From positions 1 through 8,878 of the forward strand of contig DJYL01000053.1 in NCBI GenBank assembly GCA_002448495.1: a DNA stretch of 8,878 bases. The letters are read 5' to 3'. The notes under the pieces were generated by a model. The model made no database searches and was not told where the DNA came from. It saw nothing but the letters and a program-made list of their open reading frames with translations. The position numbers and the translations under genes were made by a program. The first letter of the stretch is position 1; every line of letters starts with the position of its first letter. Below are positions 1 through 6,136 of the stretch, one piece after another. This stretch comes from Pseudoselenomonas ruminantium. GTDB lineage: Bacteria > Bacillota > Negativicutes > Selenomonadales > Selenomonadaceae.

Positions 1-356
1 GCCATGCCTTCCAAAAAGCCGCCAAAGCCAAAGGCAATCAGGAGAATCAGCACCCGATAGTCACTGCTGACAGAAGTCAGCATGGCCTTGATAATCTCCA
101 TGCCGCCGGTATGGACGGACAGATGATAGGTGTAAATCGTAGCCGTGATAATCAACAGTATTGGCCAGCAGGCCAAAGCCGTTCCTTCTAAAAACGCGCT
201 GGCCATATAATCAGCGGGCATACCGAAATACATCACACTGGCAAAAAGCGACAGCAGCAGTGCCACAGGACAGGCTTTCCAAGCCGCCATTTTCAAACCG
301 GAGAGGGCTACAATCAGCCAGAGAATAGGGAGAATGGCAAAAAACAACAGCGTCAT
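1..356 (-). CDS. lldP: L-lactate permease (LldP/LctP family), N-terminal part, cut by window edge
   Basis: Reading from ATG at 356 toward position 1 gives 118 complete codons of a very hydrophobic protein (it opens MTLLFFAILPILWLIVALSG) and leaves the window in frame. Helices are visible at about residues 2-20, 28-46, 60-78 and 100-114. The last residues, FGFGGFLEGM followed by a GC-starting (Ala) codon, match the signature of the L-lactate permease family (E. coli LldP, GlcA), which continues as EGxAGFG. Such proteins are inner-membrane symporters that import lactate or glycolate with a cation. The ATG is well supported by AGGTGG at 362-367, five bases upstream. Full family members are about 500-550 residues, so roughly three quarters is missing here. 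It lies downstream of the LPS operon on the same strand, but its function is unrelated and it probably starts its own unit. Substrate (lactate versus glycolate) cannot be settled from this fragment. Confidence 0.85.
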   Translation of the reverse strand, partial: MTLLFFAILPILWLIVALSGLKMAAWKACPVALLLSLFASVMYFGMPADYMASAFLEGTALACWPILLIITATIYTYHLSVHTGGMEIIKAMLTSVSSDYRVLILLIAFGFGGFLEGM

Positions 357-375
357 AAATCCCACCTCTTTGTTT

Positions 376-404
376 ATTTAATCCAACTACAATGGTTATG
401 TCTA
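376..404 (-). promoter_or_regulatory. Possible sigma-70-type promoter for the lactate permease
   Basis: On the minus strand TAGACA (399-404, five of six to TTGACA) is followed after 17 bases by TTAAAT (376-381, four of six to TATAAT). Transcription would begin near 369, almost at the ribosome binding site of the permease, giving a leader of only about 13 bases. The match is modest and the region is AT-rich, so chance is a real possibility. No rho-independent hairpin with a T-run is visible between the upstream stop codon at 441 and the permease start. Confidence 0.3.
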
Positions 405-440
405 TGAAAATTCGTCACTCTACTGATATTTTCCTGTTTA

Positions 441-2462
441 TTATCGCTCTTTCATCAATAAAAGTTCTGGATGACGCAGAAGCCAGCCTGTAATCTCACA
501 ATAGGCATCACGCTCATCAGCAAATCTTGCTTCATCATGTTTTATTGGCAGCATTTTCTCTGTCACCGCCAATGATTGTGACAGACCATTCCGATAATCG
601 CCCAAAATTTCCTGCGTCATCCAGCAGGTTGGCGTTACTACATGGTCTATTTTCTCCGTTAAGCTGGGGAAAAGTGTGCAATATTCATGCCCTTCTGGTG
701 CGATAAGCTCAATAAGCGTAGGCAGGATGTTCATATGCCCGCCAATGATATTATTGGCCAGTGAATCTGCGGAAAGTTCCGGATGGTGGATAGCAAAAGT
801 AGTAAGCAGCTGCTCCCGTAACGAAGGCTCCCGGCGTTCCACCAACCCATACTGATAAGGAATTAGTCCGGCTGAATGATCTCCCGTAATTACAAACAAA
901 CTATCTGGAAAGGCTTTTTGCATCCGTTCCACAAAGTTCAACAGACATTGATCCGCATACCACGCTGCCGCCAGACGCCGCATCTTTTTTTTATCTTTTT
1001 TTAGCGCCTTGGGAATCCCCGGCATAAGTTTATCGGCATTAAATCCATATTCCTCAAAGGGCATAAGCCAAGGGCCATGATTGGATGTGGTATATAAGAA
1101 ATGCAAGATTGGCTTTGCGTCATTATCTGCTTCGATGAGAGATGCTGCCCTATCCAGAAATATGTGGTCATAAACGCCCAGCCATGTTGCAGGGGCATCC
1201 TTACCACAAAAATCAGGTCCCGCATGACAGGCATCAAAACCTGTAGCAGGAACAAAATGCTGCATACTGCCATGATTCAGACCTCCACCATACCAGAACT
1301 CGGTACGATAGCCTAAACGACGCATTTCTAATGGCAACGAACAGGGAACTGTCTTATTCCAAAATAATTCTCGTTCATTTAATTCCAAATCGGCATCATA
1401 AACCCCCGTAAGCAAACTAACCAAAGACGGACGGCTATTCATGCCCGCAGACAAAAAATTATCAATAGCCACCGTATGGGGATTTTTGCGAAATTCTTTA
1501 CTTGCATCCATTAGATGCAAATCTGCATATATAGAATCCAACCCCGCCTGCGCATGGCTTTCCCCCATTAAATAGAATATATGTTGTGGCTGTTTAATTT
1601 TTGCCCCTTTAGCCTTGCGGCGAAAAAAGTGCAAAGGATTGTCCGTTGCAGCTAAGGGCTTTTTAAGAACAGGCACCATGATCCCCGCTGAGGTTTTATC
1701 ATCATGTTTCAGCATTTCATTGGTGCTTTTCTTCACAGCCAGTTCGAAGGCAATTAAATCATCAATAACAGCCTTGGCAAAAAAAACATCATTTTTCACA
1801 ATGTCTGGTACTTCATCAAATTCCGGCTTATTGCGGTGATTCAATGTGCCACCATAACGAAACCAGTAAAAAGCCACACCTGCTAATATAAAGACCAGCG
1901 TATTCAGCAGGTATTGCTGCCAGGGAATCATCAGTTCCGGATAGGCTGCTGTTGGCAGTGCTAAAAGCCAGTTCGTCAACTGACTGCATAGCCACAAATA
2001 AGGCACATACCCCACTAAAATAAGCAAGCCATGATTCTGCCGGAAAAAAATATCTAACAGATTTTTCTTATCTGCATGTCCACCTAATTTAATCGTTTCA
2101 TTATAGGTATCATGAAAATGATAGTAGAATACCATTTTCCCCATAAAAGCCGTGTACACAACCGCTAAATAGATAAGAAAGCCTGTACTGCGCACATCAT
2201 CTCCCCGCAGATAATAGGTATCTATAAACACACTTGGTATAGACACCAACACCATGGAAAACAGCAAAACATAAGCATTAAAATCCATTCCCCACCAAAA
2301 GCCATAACGAAAACACGTCAGCCATTTGCGCATATGCCCCAAGGGACTCTTTTCCGGGGCATACGTCAGGATAAAAGCTAAACGAAACAGTGCGCAAATA
2401 AAAGCCGCCATAAACATTAACTTAAAATCCTGTTGCAGTCCCATAAAAAAATGTGAAAACAT
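441..2462 (-). CDS. Membrane-anchored sulfatase-fold phosphotransferase (LtaS/MdoB-like), probable LPS-modifying enzyme
   Basis: A 673-residue protein with five predicted membrane helices (about residues 13-34, 60-80, 93-114, 144-169, 183-202), a linker, and an alkaline-phosphatase/sulfatase-type domain from about 293 to 590, the layout of LtaS, MdoB/OpgB and EptA enzymes. Visible active-site elements are the metal-binding Glu301 in MGESH, a nucleophile region around Ser343 (NSRPSLVSLLTG), TTSNHGP (458-464), GDHSAG (527-532, Asp528 and His529) and GGHMNILPTL (574-583). Family members move phosphoethanolamine or phosphoglycerol from phospholipid to an extracytoplasmic acceptor. The nucleophile there is usually Thr, whereas here it appears to be Ser in a near-sulfatase signature. 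Seven Cys fall in the extracytoplasmic part, so disulfides as in EptA are possible. ATG at 2462 has GAGG four bases upstream and follows the gmhB stop by one base. The gene is much richer in AT than the rest of the operon. Acting on the LPS core is inferred only from its neighbours; a true sulfatase is the main alternative. Confidence 0.75.
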   Translation of the reverse strand: MFSHFFMGLQQDFKLMFMAAFICALFRLAFILTYAPEKSPLGHMRKWLTCFRYGFWWGMDFNAYVLLFSMVLVSIPSVFIDTYYLRGDDVRSTGFLIYLAVVYTAFMGKMVFYYHFHDTYNETIKLGGHADKKNLLDIFFRQNHGLLILVGYVPYLWLCSQLTNWLLALPTAAYPELMIPWQQYLLNTLVFILAGVAFYWFRYGGTLNHRNKPEFDEVPDIVKNDVFFAKAVIDDLIAFELAVKKSTNEMLKHDDKTSAGIMVPVLKKPLAATDNPLHFFRRKAKGAKIKQPQHIFYLMGESHAQAGLDSIYADLHLMDASKEFRKNPHTVAIDNFLSAGMNSRPSLVSLLTGVYDADLELNERELFWNKTVPCSLPLEMRRLGYRTEFWYGGGLNHGSMQHFVPATGFDACHAGPDFCGKDAPATWLGVYDHIFLDRAASLIEADNDAKPILHFLYTTSNHGPWLMPFEEYGFNADKLMPGIPKALKKDKKKMRRLAAAWYADQCLLNFVERMQKAFPDSLFVITGDHSAGLIPYQYGLVERREPSLREQLLTTFAIHHPELSADSLANNIIGGHMNILPTLIELIAPEGHEYCTLFPSLTEKIDHVVTPTCWMTQEILGDYRNGLSQSLAVTEKMLPIKHDEARFADERDAYCEITGWLLRHPELLLMKER
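985..1002 (-). repeat. Paired poly-A tracts inside the sulfatase-fold gene
   Basis: On the coding strand an A7 run (996-1002) and an A8 run (985-992) lie three bases apart. They encode the Lys-rich stretch LKKDKKKM (residues 487-494) between the SNHGP and GDHS active-site blocks. Runs of this length are typical sites of polymerase slippage, but the reading frame is intact here and Lys codons alone can explain them. Confidence 0.5.
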
Positions 2463-2463
2463 A

Positions 2464-2988
2464 CTACCTCACGTCGATTTTCATAATCTTACATACACAA
2501 TCCAACAAATTGCCACCTGTAAATCTTCCCCCCTGCACACCCGCTTTACGAGCGCATTCCATATCACGTTCACTATCACCCACGAGATATGATTTTGACC
2601 GGTCAATATGAAACCTTTCACAAGCCTCATCCACCATGCCCGTATCCGGCTTACGGCAATTACATTTTTTCGTATAAGCAGGAATTTTCCCCTGCGGATG
2701 ATGCGGGCAGTAAAAGAGCGCATCTAAGTGCGCTCCGATTTTGGCCAGCTCCTTGTTCATCCAGTCATAGACTGCTTTTATATCCGCTTCGGGATAGTAG
2801 CCTCTGGCCACACCGCTTTGGTTGGTGACGAGAATCGCCAGATAGCCTTGGTCGTTGACGTATTTAATGGCTTCCTTGGCCCCTTCTATCCAGATGAAAT
2901 CTTCCGGGCGGTGCAGGTAGGCAATGTCTACATTGAGTGTGCCGTCACGGTCAAAGAAAACAGCTTTATTTTTATTCGTTGTAGTCAA
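2464..2988 (-). CDS. gmhB: D-glycero-D-manno-heptose 1,7-bisphosphate 7-phosphatase
   Basis: A HAD-superfamily phosphatase of 174 residues that removes the 7-phosphate from heptose 1,7-bisphosphate in the cytoplasm, the step between kinase and adenylyltransferase. The DxD motif with nucleophile Asp13 and general acid Asp15 is in FFDRDGTLN, followed by TNQSG (55-59) and GDSERDM (137-143). Cys94, His96, Cys109 and Cys111 (CPHHPQG then CNCRKP) match the zinc site of E. coli GmhB with an offset of two residues. The start chosen is TTG at 2988, because AAGGTGG lies five bases upstream and the protein then begins MTTTNKNKAVFFDRDGT, the usual short lead of the family. The in-frame ATGs at 3033 and 3018 would add 10-15 residues wholly inside hldD and have no comparable binding site. 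The gene overlaps the end of hldD by 17 bases and stops one base before the membrane sulfatase-fold gene. Confidence 0.93.
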   Translation of the reverse strand: MTTTNKNKAVFFDRDGTLNVDIAYLHRPEDFIWIEGAKEAIKYVNDQGYLAILVTNQSGVARGYYPEADIKAVYDWMNKELAKIGAHLDALFYCPHHPQGKIPAYTKKCNCRKPDTGMVDEACERFHIDRSKSYLVGDSERDMECARKAGVQGGRFTGGNLLDCVCKIMKIDVR

Positions 2989-3958
2989 AATAACCACCTT
3001 TGTTGAGGAAGTCCACATACTCTTTGACGGCATCTTTCATTTCGTAGAAGCCTTCGTTGTAGCCCGCCGCCAGAAGATTTGTGGTATCGGCTTCGGTGAA
3101 GTTCTGATATTTGCCCTTGAGGACTTCGGGGAATTCGCGGTAGGCGATTTCGCCTTTGCCCACGGCTGCGATTACGGCTTCAGCTACTTCGTTGTAGGTA
3201 TGGGCATGACCAGTACCGCAGTTGTAAATGCCGCTTTTGCCCTTATTCTCCCAGAACCACAGGTTCACATTGACGACATCCTTGACATAGACGAAATCGC
3301 GGCGCTGTTCACCATCTTTGACCGGCTGACCGTTAATCTCACCCCAGCCCTGGAACAGACGGGCCTTGCCTGTCTCGTTTACCTGATTGTAAAGCTGGTA
3401 GAAGATGGATGCCATCTTGCCCTTGTGATGTTCCTGCGGGCCGTAGACATTGAAGTATTTAAGGCCGACAATCTGGCTGTGCGCTTCAGGCATTACCTGA
3501 CGCACATATCTATCGAAAGCCAACTTGGAGAACGCATAGGGATTCAGTGCGTCCTCACACTCGTCCCCTTCACGGAAACCGTTTTTGCCGCTGCCGTAAG
3601 TAGATGCAGAGGAAGCATAAAGGAAGGGAATGCGGTGCTGCAGGCAGAAATGCAGTACAGACTTGGAATATTCATAGTTTACCCGCATCATGAAGTTAAC
3701 ATCGTATTCCATGGTGTCCGAGCAGGCACCTTCGTGGAATACGGCATCAATATCCGTGCCGTCAAAATCATCGTTTTCAATGCTTTGCAGGAAATCGTCC
3801 TTATGCTGATAGTCGATGAACTTCAAGCCCCGCAGGTTCTTGTAATTCTGGCCGTCTTTCAAATCATCCACGACCAGAATGTCCGTGCGGCCACGGCGGT
3901 TGAGTTCCTTGACAAGATTGCTGCCGATAAAGCCGGCACCACCAGTTACGATAATCAT
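2972..3958 (-). CDS. hldD: ADP-L-glycero-D-manno-heptose 6-epimerase
   Basis: A 328-residue short-chain dehydrogenase/epimerase that converts ADP-D-glycero-D-manno-heptose to the L-glycero form, the last step in making the donor for LPS core heptose. The NAD(P)-binding motif GGAGFIG is at residues 6-12, the acidic end of the second strand at DDLKDG (31-36), and FHEGACS at 74-80. Catalytic residues match E. coli HldD (RfaD): Ser116 or 117 in YASSAS, Tyr141 and Lys145 of YxxxK, and Lys179 in EHHKGKMAS. RRDFVYVKDV (219-228) and YNCGTG (245-250) are also characteristic. Length is close to the E. coli enzyme (310), with a slightly longer C-terminus ending FDYNE. ATG at 3958 has GGAGG seven bases upstream. 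It follows the canonical heptose kinase by 17 bases. Confidence 0.97.
   Translation of the reverse strand: MIIVTGGAGFIGSNLVKELNRRGRTDILVVDDLKDGQNYKNLRGLKFIDYQHKDDFLQSIENDDFDGTDIDAVFHEGACSDTMEYDVNFMMRVNYEYSKSVLHFCLQHRIPFLYASSASTYGSGKNGFREGDECEDALNPYAFSKLAFDRYVRQVMPEAHSQIVGLKYFNVYGPQEHHKGKMASIFYQLYNQVNETGKARLFQGWGEINGQPVKDGEQRRDFVYVKDVVNVNLWFWENKGKSGIYNCGTGHAHTYNEVAEAVIAAVGKGEIAYREFPEVLKGKYQNFTEADTTNLLAAGYNEGFYEMKDAVKEYVDFLNKGGYFDYNE
2994..3000 (-). promoter_or_regulatory. Ribosome binding site fixing the TTG start of gmhB
   Basis: AAGGTGG on the minus strand ends five bases before TTG at 2988. It lies within codons of hldD, so translation of hldD should pass over it just before gmhB starts. 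It is the only strong Shine-Dalgarno match near any candidate gmhB start. Confidence 0.7.
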
Positions 3959-3975
3959 GAATAGTCCTCCCTTTA

Positions 3976-4953
3976 TTATTTCAATACTTCTAGCAGTTCT
4001 TCTTTGCTTACCGCGTAGGTGCCCAGTTTTGCCACGACTACGCTGGCGGCCATATTGGACATATAGGCACTTGCTTCCGGTTTTAAGCCGCCCGCAAGGC
4101 CCAAAGCAAACACGCCGATTACCGTATCGCCGGCACCGGACACATCAAAGACTTCCTGCGCTTTGGTGGGAATATGATAGGCGCTGTCCTTCATGACCAG
4201 CGACATGCCAAATTCCGAGCGGGTAGCCAATACCTGTTTGATGCCGAACTTGCCCATCACATAATGAGCCGCTTTTTCAATGGCTTCATCCTGATTTTTG
4301 ATTTTTTCCGGCAGAACGGCGCTGAGTTCCTTGAAGTTCGGCGTGATGTAATCTGCACCACGGTATTTTCCCCATGCCGTGCCTTTGGGGTCAACCATTA
4401 CCGGAATACCATGGGCATTAGCCGCTTTAATAATCTGCTGGCAGGTTTCCTCGGTGCAGGCACCTTTGCCATAGTCGGAAATAATCACGGCATCCACATT
4501 TTCATTTAGGCGGTTGGTCACAAAGTTATGCAGACGCTCCGCATAAGGCCCGGTCATTTCCTCGGCTTCTTCAAAGTCCAGACGCAGCATCTGCTGATGA
4601 CCGCCGATCACCCGCAGCTTCGTGGTGGTTGGCCGGTCTGTGGTAATCAGCCCGCGAAAATCAATGCCGCGAGCCGTCAGCTTATCGGTAAGGCTCTGGC
4701 AGTGATAATCCTCACCGACATAACCGGCAAGTCCGGACTTACAACCAAGCCTTGCCAGGTTATGGGCAACATTGGCGGCTCCGCCCAGAGTTTCTTTTTG
4801 GCTGGTCACATGCGTAACCGGCACAGGCGCTTCCGGAGAAATACGGGTAACTTCCCCATAATAATACTTGTCCAGCATGACGTCGCCTACCACCAGCACA
4901 TGGCATTTCGCTGCCGGGCCGGCAATAAAATCATACATTATCTGTTTATCCAT
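3976..4953 (-). CDS. hldA: D-glycero-beta-D-manno-heptose-7-phosphate kinase, canonical HldA (kinase domain of HldE)
   Basis: A 325-residue PfkB/ribokinase-family sugar kinase that adds the 1-phosphate to D-glycero-D-manno-heptose 7-phosphate. It closely follows the N-terminal half of E. coli HldE (RfaE): VVGDVMLDKYYYG (21-33), TRISPEAPVPV (36-46), GGAANVAHN (57-65), LRLDFEE (123-129), SDYGKGA (159-165), VDPKGT (187-192), TPNFKEL (204-210), ATRSEFGMSL (243-252), FDVSGAGDTVIG (269-280) with catalytic Asp276, and VAKLGT (307-312). The adenylyltransferase half of HldE is absent; that activity is a separate gene at 7158-7619. ATG at 4953 lies three bases after the upstream heptosyltransferase stop, and its AAGGAG sits in that gene's last codons, so translation is probably coupled. 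A second, more divergent kinase of the same family occurs in this operon at 7631-8617. Confidence 0.93.
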   Translation of the reverse strand: MDKQIMYDFIAGPAAKCHVLVVGDVMLDKYYYGEVTRISPEAPVPVTHVTSQKETLGGAANVAHNLARLGCKSGLAGYVGEDYHCQSLTDKLTARGIDFRGLITTDRPTTTKLRVIGGHQQMLRLDFEEAEEMTGPYAERLHNFVTNRLNENVDAVIISDYGKGACTEETCQQIIKAANAHGIPVMVDPKGTAWGKYRGADYITPNFKELSAVLPEKIKNQDEAIEKAAHYVMGKFGIKQVLATRSEFGMSLVMKDSAYHIPTKAQEVFDVSGAGDTVIGVFALGLAGGLKPEASAYMSNMAASVVVAKLGTYAVSKEELLEVLK

Positions 4954-4956
4954 CTA

Positions 4957-6135
4957 TCAAAATTCTCCTTTGGACAGGTCAATGACGCGGCACTGATAAT
5001 CGCCCTTATGCGGCGGCAGTTTATCGGCAGACCGGCCTTGGAATTTTGCCAGTAATTCTTCGGAAAAATACATAACCGCTGCCACGGGAATATTTTTCAT
5101 GCAGGAAAGATTTTCTGCACCCGCCCGCGGACATTGATGAATGCCGCAGGGATGGCATCTTTCCGGTGACTTTAACAGCACGGAACGGCCATCGTACGGG
5201 TAAAACCCCGGCACAGGCGAAGCGCCGAACATGGTAATCACGGGCAGATTCATGGCCACGCCGATATGCATAGGGCCGGAATCCGTGGTGAGGAACAGTA
5301 CGCATTTGCGCAAGAGTCCTGCAAGGAGTGCCAGACTAACCTTGCCCGTAAATATATGCAGGTCTTTGCTGTCCTTATGCTGCATTTGCGCGATACATTT
5401 TTCAACAATCGCCAAATCCATTGGGCCGCCGAAGAATGCAATCTTATAGCCTTTTTCCAGCAGCTTATCCGCACATTGCGCAAAATAGCCATCCGGCCAG
5501 CGCTTTGTCTCCCAGCTGGCACCGATATTAAAAGCAATCACCTGATCTTCCGCAGTAAAATGTTCCTGCCAAAGTCTATCTGCTGTTTGCTGATTTTCCG
5601 CACTTAAAGCCATTTCCAGCCCGCCATCCTCCGGCTCAATACCCAAGGTCTGACGCAGTACATTCAGATGGGCATGCACCTGATGTTCCCAGCCCGGCAC
5701 ATAATGATGCGGCGGGAGCATCCCGCCCGGCCCCCAGCCGATATGATGGGCGATAGAAGGATTCTGCATGGTCTTATCAAAAAACAACGAAAATAACGGC
5801 TTACTGTAGCCCACGATGTATTTTGCACCGCTAAAGGCCGCCACCGCCGATGCCCGTTCATTACGGTGCAGGTTGATGACCAAATCATATTTCTGCCGCC
5901 GCACCTTGCGGATAAATTGCCAAAGTTTAGCAAGGCCTTTGTCTGCACCTTTTTTGTCCATAAAAAGGCAAGTATCTACATGAGGATTTTCCTCCACCAA
6001 CTCCCGCCAGCGAGTATCGGCCAAGAGGGTCAGGCGAGCCTGCGGATAGGCTTTGCGCAAAGCGCCCAAAACTGGCGTAGTAAGCATCAAATCGCCGATT
6101 TGCATAAGGTTTATGACCAATATATTTTGATACAC
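4957..6135 (-). CDS. Family-9 glycosyltransferase, LPS heptosyltransferase of the WaaF/WaaQ type
   Basis: With GTG at 6135 as start this is a 392-residue GT-B enzyme of family GT9 that would transfer heptose from an ADP-heptose donor to the LPS inner core on the cytoplasmic side of the inner membrane. The N-terminus MYQNILVINLMQIGDLMLTT carries the IGD motif with the likely catalytic Asp15; YDLVINLHRNERAS, GASWETKRWP (205-214) and LTTDSGPMHIG (282-292) are GT9 landmarks of the donor side. LMLTTPV and LVINL recall WaaQ as much as WaaF, so the exact acceptor is left open. Four cysteines (327, 330, 335, 345) form a C-x2-C-x4-C-x9-C cluster near the end. A His/Gly/Pro-rich stretch, AHHIGWGPGGMLPPHHYVPG (129-148), follows the acceptor region. 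GTG is preferred to TTG at 6153 because GAGGAG lies ten bases ahead of it and the shorter protein starts like its relatives; it follows the previous stop by one base. Confidence 0.85.
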   Translation of the reverse strand: MYQNILVINLMQIGDLMLTTPVLGALRKAYPQARLTLLADTRWRELVEENPHVDTCLFMDKKGADKGLAKLWQFIRKVRRQKYDLVINLHRNERASAVAAFSGAKYIVGYSKPLFSLFFDKTMQNPSIAHHIGWGPGGMLPPHHYVPGWEHQVHAHLNVLRQTLGIEPEDGGLEMALSAENQQTADRLWQEHFTAEDQVIAFNIGASWETKRWPDGYFAQCADKLLEKGYKIAFFGGPMDLAIVEKCIAQMQHKDSKDLHIFTGKVSLALLAGLLRKCVLFLTTDSGPMHIGVAMNLPVITMFGASPVPGFYPYDGRSVLLKSPERCHPCGIHQCPRAGAENLSCMKNIPVAAVMYFSEELLAKFQGRSADKLPPHKGDYQCRVIDLSKGEF

Positions 6136-6136
6136 G

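Noticed and set aside
2924..3964. A 346-codon open frame on the plus strand
   Set aside because: It lies antisense to hldD, whose protein matches E. coli HldD throughout. The plus-strand translation has no recognisable motifs and reflects codon bias of hldD.
4136..4152. A 17-base sequence repeated exactly at 7791-7807
   Set aside because: Both copies encode the conserved GAGD-region (VFDVSGAGD) of the two paralogous kinases, so common ancestry and codon conservation explain it without a mobile or regulatory repeat.
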